A stretch of 64,000 nucleotides of DNA from Bugula neritina (Eukaryota; Bryozoa; Gymnolaemata; Cheilostomatida; Bugulidae), in contig OZ037767.1 of the NCBI GenBank assembly GCA_964035545.1, positions 17,822,281 to 17,886,280 of the forward strand, given 5' to 3'. A program made the position numbers and the translations under genes. This document shows, one piece after another, positions 1-9,733 of this stretch (position 1 is the first letter of the stretch; the number at the start of each line of letters is the position of its first letter). Below the pieces are notes generated by a model. It did no database searches. It saw nothing but the letters and a program-made list of their open reading frames with translations, and had not been told where the DNA came from.

Positions 1-13
1 CAGTGTCCTATCT

Positions 14-1059
14 TACCACTCACTGAGTATGAGTACAGGTAACTATATACTACCACTCACTGAGTATGAGTACAGGTAACTATATACTACCACTCACTGA
101 GTATGAGTACAGGTAACTATATACTACCACTCACTGAGTATGAGTATCACTCACGGAGTATGAGTACAGGTAACTATATACTATCACTCACTGAGTATGA
201 GTACAGGTAACTATATACTATCACTCACTGAGTATGAGTATCACTCACGGAGTATGAGTACAGGTAACTATATACTACCACTCACTGAGTATGAGTACAG
301 GTAACTATATACTATCACTCACTGAGTATGAGTACAGGTAACTATATACTATCACTCACTGAGTATGAGTACAGGTATAACTATATACTACCACTCACTG
401 AGTATGAGTATCACTCACTGAGTATGAGTACAGGTAACTATATACTATCACTCACTGAGTATGAGTACAGGTAACTATATACTATCACTCACTGAGTATG
501 AGTACAGGTAACTATATACTACCACTCACTGAGTATGAGTACAGGTAACTATATACTATCACTCACTGAGTATGAGTACAGGTAACTATATACTATCACT
601 CACTGAGTATGAGTACAGGTAACTATATACTATCACTCACTGAGTATGAGTACAGGTAACTATATACTATCACTCACTGAGTATGAGTACAGGTAACTAT
701 ATATACTACCACTCACTGAGTATGAGTACAGGTAACTATATACCGTCACTCACGGAGTATGAGTACAGGTAACTATATACTACCACTCACTGAGTATGAG
801 TACAGGTAACTATATACTACCACTCACTGAGTATGAGTACAGGTAACTATATACTACCACTCACTGATTATGAGTACAGGTAACTATATACTATCACTCA
901 CTGAGTATGAGTACAGGTAACTATATACTATCACTAACTGAGTATGAGTACAGGTAACTATATATATACTACCACTAACTGAGTGTGAGTACAGGTAACT
1001 ATATACTATCACTCACTGATTATGAGTATCACTCACTCTGTATGAGTATAACTCACTGA
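14..1059 (+). repeat. 37-bp minisatellite in a multicopper oxidase intron
   Basis: About 25 tandem copies of a 37-bp unit, some of them truncated, fill the intron upstream of the first oxidase exon in the window. Each full unit contains TACAG followed by GTAACTATATAC, which resembles a 5' splice site (CAG|GTAACT). A few short units lack that part. The left edge runs into the window start, so neither the full intron nor the preceding exon can be seen. Confidence 0.95.
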
Positions 1060-1074
1060 CTATACATGTTGCAG

Positions 1075-4000
1075 TTTCATAGCCTCACCACACGGAACTC
1101 ACTACTACCACTCTCATGTGGGCACACAGAGAGGGGACGGGCTAGCAGGCGCCCTCATTGTCACGCCTTCAAGAGACGTACATCTACAGCTTTATCAACA
1201 TGACCTTATGGAACACACTCTTCTTATACAAGACTGGTTTCATGTGCTGGGAGGGGGTAAGGCTGCCCTTCACCTTCACGCCAGGGACAACAACCGGCCA
1301 GATACGCTCCTCATCAACGGTTAGTATATCAAGTAGTAATATATCTATGTAGTAGTATATCTAAGTAGTAATATATCTAAGTAGTAATATATCTAAGTAG
1401 TAGTATATCAAGTAGTAATATATCTAAGTAGTAATATATCTAAGTAGTAGTATATCTAAGTAGTAATACATCTAAGTAGTAGTATATCTAAGTAGTAATA
1501 TATCTAAGTAGTAGTATATCTAAGTAGTAATATATCTAAGTAGTAATATATCTAAGTAGTAATATATCTAAGTAGTAATATATCTAAGTAGTAATATATC
1601 TAAGTAGTAGTATATCTAAGTAGTAATATATCTAAGTAGTAATATATCTAAGTAGTAATATATCTAAGTAGTAATATATCTAAGTAGTAGTATATCTAAG
1701 TAGTAATATATCTAAGTAGTATTAATGAATCTACCACCAGGAGTGGCTCCAGGAGATGTAACCAGTGATGATGGACTGAATGTCACACAAATACCCTACA
1801 AGTTTTTGGCTGTAGAGAAGGACAACTCCTACAGGTGAGTTATAGACATGAGTATTATATAGTATATTATATTATTATATATAATAACAGTAGACACCAT
1901 ACTTACAAACACAAGCAATAGAATATATAGTGTTTGTTGTCTATATATAACAGGTTTAGAGTGATTAGCAATGCGCTAATGAATTGTCCAATAGAAATGT
2001 ACATTGAGTCTCACTCTCTGCTGGTCATTGCTTCTGATGGTGCAGACATTGTTCCAGTAACCACTGATGTCTTAGTCATATCGGGAGGTGAAAGGTATGA
2101 CCAGAAGTACCCTCTACACACTAGATATACTGTAGATAACCTCTATATACTATATATACTGTAGATAACCTCTATATACTATATATACTGTAGATAACCT
2201 CCATATACTATATATACTGTAGATAACCTCTATATACTATATATACTGTAGATAACCTCTATATACTATATATACTGTAGATAACCTCTATATACTATAT
2301 ATACTGTAGATAACCTCTATATACTATATATACTGTAGATAACCTCTATATACTATATATACTGTAGATAACCTCTACATACTATATATACTGTAGATAA
2401 CCTCTATATACTATATATACTGTAGATAACCTCTATATACTATATATACTGTAGATAACCTCTATATACTATATATACTGTAGATAACCTTTATATACTA
2501 TATATACTGTAGATAACCTCCATATACTATATATACTGTAGATAACCTCCATATACTATATATACTGTAGATAACCTCTATATACTATATATACTGTAGA
2601 TAACCTCTATATACTATATATACTGTAGATAACTTCTATATACTATATATACTGTAGATAACCTCTATATACTATATATACTGTAGATAACCTCTAAATA
2701 CTATATATACTGTAGATAACCTCTATATACTATATATACTATAGATAACCTCTATATACTATATATACTGTAGATAACTTCTATATACTATATATACTGT
2801 AGATAACCTCTATATACTATATATACTGTAGATAACCTCTATATACTATATATACTGTAGATAACCTCTATATACTATATATACTATAGATAACCTCTAT
2901 ATACTATATATACTGTAGATAACCTCTATATACTATATATACTGTAGATAACCTCTATATACTATATATACTGTAGATAACTTCTATATACTATATATAC
3001 TGTAGATAACCTCTATATACTATATATACTGTAGATAACCTCTATATACTATATATACTGTAGATAACCTCTATATACTATATATACTGTAGATAACTTC
3101 TATATACTATATAATATACTGCAGATAACCTCTATATACTATATAATATACTGCAGATATGACTTTGTTCTGCTGGCCAATCAGACTGCTGCTAACTACT
3201 GGGTGTACCTGAGAGGTCTGACTGACTGTAGCCAGAAGAAGACACAAACACTGGCCGTCTTGCACTATGAGGGAGCTCCTTTAACCCACCCGCTCTCTAC
3301 TCCTAACTCTTATGATCAGCGGCCAACAGATGTGTTGGTGGGTTTCTTTGTGCTATACTATATATTATATGTTATAATATAATATAATGTACGCATTACA
3401 TTTTATACTGTATGAAGACGTCATAACCTAGCTGTGGCTCTTATTTAGACATTAAACCCGTTCAATATGGGGCTGGTGAATGATGACCCCACCGACATGC
3501 ACTTGACACTGAATAAACTCGAGTCTGCTGAAGCCAACCCCAGATGGATCAGCCAGGAGCCGACAACCAAAGTCTACTTACAGTTGGGTCTTCACAGAAC
3601 TAGTAGTCCCTTGTTTAACGTTGCTGGGCTGTATGGCTGGATGGATGACATCATCAATATTCCAGGTGTGGACAACTCTGCTTTCACCTGAGATGTATGA
3701 TAACTCTAACTGAGATGTATGATAACTCTAACTGAGGTGTATTATAACTCTAACTGAAGTGTATTATAACTCTAACTGAGGTGTATTATAACTCTAACTG
3801 AGGTGTATTATAACTCTAACTGAGGTGTATTATAACTCTAACTGAGGTGTATTATAACTCTAACTGAAGTGTATTATAACTGTAACTGAGGTGTATTATA
3901 ACTCTAATTGAGGTGTATTATCATACTGGCAGGTGGTGGCACTGTTCTGGCTCAGATAAACAGTGTGAACAGTATTCTACCTGCCTGGCCCTACCTTTCT

Positions 4001-5456
4001 CAGTATGATGACATCCCAGAGGTAATCTATATCTACATAGCATAATAAACAGTAGACTGAGGTGTGAACTAACAGTAGACTGAGGTGTGAACTAACAGTA
4101 GACTGAGGTGTGAACTAACAGTAGACTGAGATGTGAACTAACAGTAGACTGAGCTGTGAACTAACAGTAGACTGAGGTGTGAACTAACAGTAGACTGAGG
4201 TGTGAACTAACAGTAGACTGAGGAGAGAGCTTACAGTATAGACTGAGGAGAGAGCTTACAGTATAGACTGAGAGAGTATAGACTGAGGTGAGAGGTTACA
4301 GTGTAGACTGAGCTCTAGTTGTTGTTTTAGTCTACGTTCTGTGATGTGGGCTCAGCCGCTGTTAATGAGACGTACTGCAGGGATAACTTCTGCCAGTGCA
4401 CACACAGAATGAGGGTGGGACTAGGAGAGGTGGTCGAACTGGTCATGTTTGATCGTGGCAAATACTGGAACATCTCAAACCATCCGATGCACATACATGG
4501 GCAGTTTGTACATGTGTTGGCTATGGGACAGGTTGGCATCTATTTCATTTCAGTACTATAGTTGTATATACCACTATTACATAGTAACAGTTGTATATAC
4601 TGTTATATTATTATGTGTCTTTTGTTTATCACTAATTACGGACTAGCGAGAGGCTACGTTATAATGTCATGTGCATTTGTTTATTAAAATACATATTGGG
4701 TCACCGACGAACGAGAGACTACGAGATGAAGATGTCAGCCTACAGTAGCGAAACATGCCGATAGACTTTGTGATAAAATAATTATAAATCAGTACTATAC
4801 TTTTGGTCCTTGTATTTCCCCTGGCCGGCCAGACCCCACTTTATTGTTCTTTCGATACTTCAATGTCATGCCTACATACTTCGAGTAACTATCAGGTAAT
4901 TATATACTCACTATACTCACTATACTTAATGTTTCATATACTGTACTAGTAACTATGGTTGAATACAGATGGCTGACTTGTACATGACAAGAGAAGATAT
5001 GCTGAAGCTGGACTCCGCTGGAGAAATTAAACGTAATTTCGACAAGCCTATTAAGAAAGACACAATTATGATGCCGAATGGTGGTTACGTTGTGACGAGG
5101 TTTAGGGCTGAAAACCCAGGTTGAGTGTTATTATATTATCATGATTATTTCTCTCTGAGCAGTTGGCTACGGGCAAGGAGAGGAGAGCATGCATATTGCT
5201 GCTCTGTGTTTCAGGAGTTTGGTTCTTGCATTGTCACAATGAAGTGCATGTGGAACAAGGCATGTCCATGGTGATAGAAGTTGGGGACTCCCAGCAGTGG
5301 CCCCAAACTCCTTCTCCTGCTCACAAGTGTGGTTCAGTGGTTAAACCCGTCGTCCAGTCCCAAACTGTCAACAATACTGCGAGTACAAGCAGCTGTTTGC
5401 TGGTGGGAATTGAGATTTGTCTTCTCCTACACATTGTCCTTAGACTGAGTCAGTGA
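1075..5456 (+). CDS. Multicopper oxidase (laccase/ferroxidase-like), 3' nine exons, partial
   Basis: Copper-dependent oxidase that would couple one-electron oxidation of phenols or metals to reduction of O2 to water, probably extracellular. My exon model is 1075-1319, 1720-1834, 1954-2094, 3157-3337, 3449-3665, 3933-4021, 4331-4531, 4969-5119 and 5215-5456. All junctions are GT-AG and phases match throughout, giving 526 codons and a stop. Three of the four copper motifs are present: HYYHSH followed by QRGDG near 1100 (type 3), HPMHIHG near 4480, and [12 protein letters not shown] near 5226, whose final Met is the usual axial type 1 ligand. Exon 3 has the family's RFRVISNA and ISGGER segments. 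The protein ends in a small-residue stretch and a hydrophobic tail (about 20 residues before the stop), which suggests a GPI or membrane anchor. The first copper motif (HWHG) and signal peptide must lie upstream. No frame break is seen. The split into laccase or ferroxidase activity cannot be decided from sequence. Confidence 0.93.
1322..1719 (+). repeat. 16-bp minisatellite filling an oxidase intron
   Basis: Tandem units of GTAGTAATATATCTAA (some GTAGTAGTATATCTAA) occupy the whole intron between the exons ending at 1319 and starting at 1720. The real splice acceptor (AG at 1718-1719) is part of the last repeat unit, and every upstream unit carries similar AAGTAG trinucleotides. Confidence 0.95.
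2127..3152 (+). repeat. 29-bp minisatellite in an oxidase intron
   Basis: About 35 copies of a 29-bp unit containing ATATATACTGTAGATAACC. The intron's own acceptor (TATACTGCAG|ATATG, exon starting 3157) looks like a variant of the unit, so the array appears to have grown from the 3' splice site. Variants include CTGCAG, CTATAG and AACTTC versions. Confidence 0.95.
3689..3920 (+). repeat. 22-bp minisatellite in an oxidase intron
   Basis: About 10 copies of a 22-bp unit (AGGTGTATTATAACTCTAACTG and near variants) lie between the exon ending at 3665 and the one starting at 3933. Confidence 0.92.
4045..4312 (+). repeat. 23-bp minisatellite in an oxidase intron
   Basis: Units of roughly GAGGTGTGAACTAACAGTAGACT repeat about eight times, then grade into degenerate GAGAGCTTACAGTATAGACT units. 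They fill the intron between the exon ending at 4021 and the exon starting at 4331. Confidence 0.9.
4601..4936 (+). mobile_element. Solo LTR of the Gypsy-2 family in an oxidase intron
   Basis: This 336-bp TG...CA sequence matches the LTRs at 12796-13129 and 17306-17639 with scattered substitutions and small indels. It is flanked by the 5-bp direct repeat TATAC (4596-4600 and 4937-4941), so it is a solo LTR left by recombination after a full insertion. It lies in the intron between the exons ending at 4531 and starting at 4969, in the same orientation as the gene, and brings possible promoter and polyadenylation signals. Confidence 0.95.
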
Positions 5457-5912
5457 TGTCACAGGAGTTAACTTTAGTTTAAACATACTGACTGACAATA
5501 TGCCATTGAAGAGTGTATAGTAACTTTCTTCATTTATTACCTAATTTTACTTTATAAAATAACATAATATACTTAAAATAAGGAGAAGTAAATACTTCAC
5601 AGCTATATTTTGTAGCAGTACTGGGGGGGGGAATGTATTTACAGTGATGGATGTTTTCTTAAACTTCTTATTTCCTGAACAAAATTGGACCCAATGCATA
5701 TTCAAAATAAACTTTACTACTTGAAATAATATGCCAATAATAAAGTAACATTTTTTGTTGTTGTTTTCAATTTATTGCTTCTAATAGTTCTAATAGTAAA
5801 TATAGAAAGAGAAAAATAAAAATTTTAAGCTAAGGAAATGAAGGAGTACAAAAAAAGAAGCTAAAGGGTAATGTCTGATAGCTTGAAGCTAGTAAGGAAA
5901 CAGCTCGACTTT
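5457..5912. other. Intergenic AT-rich sequence, no gene seen
   Basis: Low-GC sequence between the oxidase stop and the LINE relic. It probably includes the oxidase 3' UTR, and it has a G9 run near 5625. I see no other coding or repeat structure. Confidence 0.6.
5706..5711 (+). promoter_or_regulatory. Candidate polyadenylation signal of the oxidase gene
   Basis: AATAAA lies 250 bp after the oxidase stop codon. It is one of few canonical hexamers in the AT-rich 3' region. This is inferred from position only. Confidence 0.3.
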
Positions 5913-6164
5913 CTATAGGATAAAAAACCCTGCCCAATCAATACAGCAAGGAGGTCTGATCAATACAGCAAGGAGGCCCCATCCATACCAGCAGCGCCAT
6001 ACTCTGTCTATAGACAGTTCCCTCACCATCCCAGAAGTCATGCTCTCAAAATCATACAAATATTTATTAAATAACTTTGCAGCTTTAAATAACATAGACT
6101 CTGTTCGTTTCAAATTTATTAGTTTTAATTGCATTGCTGACTTTCAATCTTGTCACATAAATAT
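5913..6164 (-). mobile_element. LINE fragment, 3' (C-terminal) part, split by Gypsy-1
   Basis: The minus-strand reading around 6060-6134 resembles the C-terminal end of Jockey/CR1-type LINE ORF2 (an FKAAKLFN-like stretch). Removing Gypsy-1 with its ATAT target duplication joins this to the LINE sequence at 11436 onward. A small direct duplication (AATACAGCAAGGAGG twice, about 5938-5975) lies at the left edge. The left end of the LINE is not defined. Confidence 0.5.
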
Positions 6165-6517
6165 TGTAGTGAGTAGTGCAAAGTACAAATACGGGAATCG
6201 CCCTCTCTCTACTCTTGGAATACTTAGACCCTTATGTAGCAACCAATTAGCAGCTCCGGAAGATATGCTTCCGATTCACGTGACACTTCCCGGGTTATTA
6301 ACATTATCTCACGTTGTTGTAAGCGGAGGCTTGAAGTAGTAACATGTGTTAGTAGTTGACTGATGTATAGGATAATTTGATGTGATGTTTGTTTTATGCT
6401 TTATTGTGGATAATAAATATAATTACTCGACAGCTACCCTAGTAATTGCTAGCAGAATAACCAGCTAAATATACGCAAGTAAATAACTCACGCTCAGTAA
6501 TTGCACAAATTACTACA
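6165..6517 (+). repeat. Gypsy-1 5' LTR
   Basis: 353 bp with TGTAGT...ACTACA ends. It contains an AATAAA at 6412-6417, a plausible polyadenylation signal. Compared with the 3' LTR it has one extra T (TTTATTGTGG against TTTATGTGG). Confidence 0.97.
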
Positions 6518-6518
6518 G

Positions 6519-6537
6519 TGGTGGCAGCGGTGGGATC
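6519..6537 (+). promoter_or_regulatory. Gypsy-1 primer binding site (tRNA-Leu type)
   Basis: TGGTGGCAGCGGTGGGATC begins two bases after the 5' LTR. From memory of tRNA 3' ends, it is complementary to a metazoan tRNA-Leu terminus ending in GCTGCCACCA. The match to a local tRNA cannot be checked here. Confidence 0.75.
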
Positions 6538-6552
6538 TTGCGTATAGCAGTC

Positions 6553-7503
6553 ATGGCAGAAGACGGCACGGAGCTACCCATTCCACTGAATGAAGGTGAG
6601 AGAGATAATGTTGATATACCTGTGGAACCAGTGGTGTTAGATGAAGAAGTGAGAATTCTTAGAGAGCATGATGAAGACAGATACCGGCTGAAGGCGCCAA
6701 CCTTCACAGGCGAAGAAGCAGTGGAGCAGTTTATCCAAGAATTCCAAGATGTGATGGAGATTTCAGAGTGGCCACCAAGGGTGGCGTTGCTCAAGCTCAG
6801 GATGGCGCTGACGGGCAAAGCTAAGCCGTACGGAGCGGGACCTGACATAGACGGAATCTTTGCTTCTCTGCGGGCCCGCTTTGGCATCTCTCCCATAGAT
6901 GCGCAGGCCCGTCTACAAAGGATGCGGCGTGATCCTCACACGTCGCTCGAAGAGCACGCTGCCACGGTGTACCCACTAGCGCAGATCGCGTTCCGCGATC
7001 TGCCTCCAGTACACCGTGAGAGGTATACTTATGATGCCTTCGTGCAGTCCATCAACGACTTGGGGCTCCACCATCAACTCCAAGCGAGGGGAGTCACCAC
7101 AGTCGAAGATGCACTTGCGGTGGGAGAAGCCTACCTCTTGGCGACTCATATGCACCGCAACCGCGTGGCCTCCCGCCAGGTGACCACGGAGCACACTACT
7201 GCTCACACCGAACCAAACGCGGAACCCTCCGCGGTGGCTAATGTGAACCAGATGTCACTAGCGTCAAAAGTCGCACAGATGACTGACATGCTAGATAAAC
7301 TGGTCACCACATTAGCCTCCCCAAGCCAGGTAGATACTGCCCGTGAGCCTTGCGGGCCGCAGGTACAATCACCAGGCATGGAGCACCACTTCTGCTGGGG
7401 ATGCGGAAGGCCAGGACATTTCCAGAGGAACTGCCCTCAGCTCCCACAAGGGTTAAACTACCACGGCCCGCAGATGTTCCCACCTCCTGCGGGCCGTCTG
7501 TGA
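6553..7503 (+). CDS. gag: Gypsy-1 Gag
   Basis: Structural capsid/nucleocapsid protein of 316 residues that would assemble the virus-like particle and package element RNA. I start it at the first in-frame ATG, 6553; no ATG precedes it in frame. The middle (about residues 50-215) matches the Ty3-type Gag capsid fold by pattern, with a KAPTFTGEEAVEQFIQEF start. A CCHC zinc knuckle (CWGCGRPGHFQRNC) begins at residue 281. The reading frame is intact. The last 150 bp overlap the protease ORF in the -1 frame, with a candidate frameshift signal at 7452-7497. Confidence 0.93.
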   Translation: MAEDGTELPIPLNEGERDNVDIPVEPVVLDEEVRILREHDEDRYRLKAPTFTGEEAVEQFIQEFQDVMEISEWPPRVALLKLRMALTGKAKPYGAGPDIDGIFASLRARFGISPIDAQARLQRMRRDPHTSLEEHAATVYPLAQIAFRDLPPVHRERYTYDAFVQSINDLGLHHQLQARGVTTVEDALAVGEAYLLATHMHRNRVASRQVTTEHTTAHTEPNAEPSAVANVNQMSLASKVAQMTDMLDKLVTTLASPSQVDTAREPCGPQVQSPGMEHHFCWGCGRPGHFQRNCPQLPQGLNYHGPQMFPPPAGRL

Positions 7504-9710
7504 ATCACCCAGGGAGGCCCGCGCGTCTGTCGCCTCGCTGGGCGCCGTGCGGAGATGCTGAGAAGTGGCGACCCCCGCGGCAAGTAGGCTCAAGCCACTC
7601 GCCGCCTGGGTCCTCTACGCCACTCCAGCACCAACACGGAGCCGGCAGACGGTTGACCACAGAGCCTGCGAGGGAAACGGTACAGGCGCCACAAGGCGTA
7701 CCGCCCCAACCTCGGCAGCTGGTCAATAGTCGCCGCCAACCGTGGACCCCTCGACCCACAGCGAGGGAGGTGCAACCACGGCACACACAACTGCAGCCAC
7801 ACGGAAGTAGCTACTTCCTACCAGGAAAGCTAGCCGGCAAACCTGCCAACTTCCTCCTGGACTCAGGCTGCACCACCAACCTCCTTAGCCGTCAGTTCTT
7901 TGACACCCTCAGCGCTAAAGTCAAGGACGGGTTGGCACCGTATGAGGGGGATCATGGCACCCTGGCAGACGGGTCGTGCATTCCCTTCTACGGCATTACT
8001 GAGCTAACTGGTTACGTCCGTAACCAGGCCATCCAAGAGACGTTTATCGTCGGGCAGCTCAACGAGGATGCTATCCTCGGGATGCCATTCTTACAACGAC
8101 ACGGTTGTCGCATCGATTTCAGTAAATCTGCGATGATCATGGGCGACAAGGAGCTCGCTTGTGTCGATAAGTTTGGTCGTCCTCTAGCGGGAGCAGTGCA
8201 GGTAGTACGGAGCTGTACTATACCAGGCCACTCCCGGGCTACCGTCCGCTGCAAGGTAGACGGTGGCCAAACCTCTAAGTTGGGAGTTGTCGAAAGTACG
8301 CACTCGAGAGTCCAACTTGCCCATAGCTTTAGCCGGCTTACGGGACAAGGAGAGATCTCAGTGCAGTGTGTCAACCCCTTCTCAGAGACAGTAGACCTAC
8401 CACCCAGATCCATGCTGGGTCGCTTCCATCCTGTCCAGGAGGAAGCCATTGGGCCGTCGTCGGGAGCTACGACGGAAGGTCCTCAGCAGAGCCCGTCTCG
8501 AGGGCGGAGGACCGTCCCAACCCACGCCTCCCCTCCTCCAGGGACGCGTGGCTGCACAGGCAACGGGAAGCGCCAGGCTATGGCTAGGTTGCCACATGGG
8601 TACAGTGAGGCGTTCCGCCACACAGGCAACGGAGCCCGCCTAAATAGAGCAGGCTGTCGTGAGGTACCACGGGCGGCGAGGACCGCCCCTGCTCAGCTAC
8701 TCCAACAGAGGGCTGACACGCCCCCGGAGGCTGTCCAGAGCCTCCGCGCCAAACCTGTATGGGCTGGTAACGTTAGGGAGCTGCCGAAGCTCCAGGAATG
8801 CCTTCCTGGGGTGGTAGCCGACGTGTACCGAGCGAAACAGGAAGGGCGACGACCCAGTAGTAAACAACGGCGACAGGGATGCGCCGAGTTACGGCTGTAC
8901 TGTCAACGTTGGAGCTCTCTGCGGGTCGGGCCAGATGGTCTGCTGACCATGACCTTGGCCGCCAACAGCAGACAGCCAGCCAGGAAGAGGGTTGTCTGCC
9001 CAGTTGCCATTCGCCGGAAGTTGATACAAGACACCCACGAGGAGACTCACGGAGGAGTCCAAGGGGTGGTCACTAAGCTACAACTCCGGTGGTACTGGCC
9101 CAACATGGAACGGGATATCCGACGCAGAGTGAGACGGTGCAAAGTCTGCCAGACCAACAAGCATAGCCGTCTCCCTGGTGAAGCGGGGCGGCAGACGCAT
9201 TGTGCGAGAAGGTCTCGGCAGGCGGAGACTGTCAACCTGGCCGGAAACACCTCCATGACACGTCAGGAAGACTTGGCGAGGCGAGAAAGGCCACTTCCGT
9301 CCTTGAAAGTGCGCCCACCGCCCCCAGCGTCAAGCCTGCCATCATCACCACTTCCGGAACCAGAAACAGGTCCGGAAGTGCAAAAACCCCCCGTGGGAGG
9401 GGCTCCGCAAGGAGATACCAACGTAGGACCAGGACCACACACTAGGCAACTTCCAGCGTGTCTCAGAGACTGTGTACGTGACCGCGGTATAAGCGGCAGT
9501 AACGAAAGTCTAGAGAGGCCTCGCATGGGAAAACAGGCAAAAAGCCGTGGGAGTTGTGATCACCACGAAAATCTCAACTTTTGCCTCGGCGGAATCTCAC
9601 ACGAGATTCATCCGCTGGAAGTGAAAAGCCCTAGTCACGTTTCACAACCACGCTGTCCGGTCTTTTCCTATGTTGATGCAGTCGAGAGTAGACGTGCCAG
9701 TAAACAGTAA
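7347..9710 (+). CDS. Gypsy-1 Pro-Pol remnant: protease and integrase zinc domain, no RT
   Basis: Open in the -1 frame relative to Gag from 7347 to the TAA at 9710, and most likely reached by frameshifting near 7452. Counting from 7350, an aspartic protease has its active site DSGCTTN at about residue 171 and the ILGMPF flap-type motif near 243. A proline- and arginine-rich stretch follows, then an integrase HHCC zinc-binding segment (H563, H567, C597, C600, with RWYWPNMERDI between). The tail after that is low-complexity and proline-rich. RT (no YxDD), RNase H and the integrase DDE core are missing, yet the frame stays open for about 786 codons. That suggests an internal deletion followed by continued mobility, or selection on the shortened protein. 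Confidence 0.85.
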   Translation, partial: ALRAAGTITRHGAPLLLGMRKARTFPEELPSAPTRVKLPRPADVPTSCGPSVNHPGRPARLSPRWAPCGDAEKWRPPRQVGSSHSPPGSSTPLQHQHGAGRRLTTEPARETVQAPQGVPPQPRQLVNSRRQPWTPRPTAREVQPRHTQLQPHGSSYFLPGKLAGKPANFLLDSGCTTNLLSRQFFDTLSAKVKDGLAPYEGDHGTLADGSCIPFYGITELTGYVRNQAIQETFIVGQLNEDAILGMPFLQRHGCRIDFSKSAMIMGDKELACVDKFGRPLAGAVQVVRSCTIPGHSRATVRCKVDGGQTSKLGVVESTHSRVQLAHSFSRLTGQGEISVQCVNPFSETVDLPPRSMLGRFHPVQEEAIGPSSGATTEGPQQSPSRGRRTVPTHASPPPGTRGCTGNGKRQAMARLPHGYSEAFRHTGNGARLNRAGCREVPRAARTAPAQLLQQRADTPPEAVQSLRAKPVWAGNVRELPKLQECLPGVVADVYRAKQEGRRPSSKQRRQGCAELRLYCQRWSSLRVGPDGLLTMTLAANSRQPARKRVVCPVAIRRKLIQDTHEETHGGVQGVVTKLQLRWYWPNMERDIRRRVRRCKVCQTNKHSRLPGEAGRQTHCARRSRQAETVNLAGNTSMTRQEDLARRERPLPSLKVRPPPPASSLPSSPLPEPETGPEVQKPPVGGAPQGDTNVGPGPHTRQLPACLRDCVRDRGISGSNESLERPRMGKQAKSRGSCDHHENLNFCLGGISHEIHPLEVKSPSHVSQPRCPVFSYVDAVESRRASKQ
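7452..7497 (+). promoter_or_regulatory. Candidate -1 ribosomal frameshift signal (slippery site plus hairpin)
   Basis: Heptamer G TTA AAC (7452-7458) is in the Gag frame. A 4-nt spacer follows, then a perfect 11-bp stem, ACGGCCCGCAG (7463-7473) with CTGCGGGCCGT (7487-7497), closed by a 13-nt loop. The stem ends three bases before the Gag stop at 7501-7503. A -1 shift here enters the protease frame. GTTAAAC is a known slippery heptamer in arteriviruses. Geometry and position, just after the zinc knuckle, fit the usual Gag-Pol arrangement. A pseudoknot was not tested. Confidence 0.8.
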
Positions 9711-9733
9711 TCATTTACCGCTCTCATTCCAAA

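Noticed and set aside
3666-3691. Oxidase exon continuing past 3665 to a stop at 3691
   Set aside because: It would end the protein before two copper motifs. Using the GT at 3666 joins the next exon in phase.
6040-6339. ORF of 99 codons over the Gypsy-1 LTR (also at 10941-11258)
   Set aside because: The shared part is LTR sequence read through; no sign of coding.
8366-9526. Many overlapping ORFs in Gypsy-1 pol in other frames
   Set aside because: Shadows of the GC-rich Pro-Pol frame; none shows RT, RNase H or integrase-core motifs.
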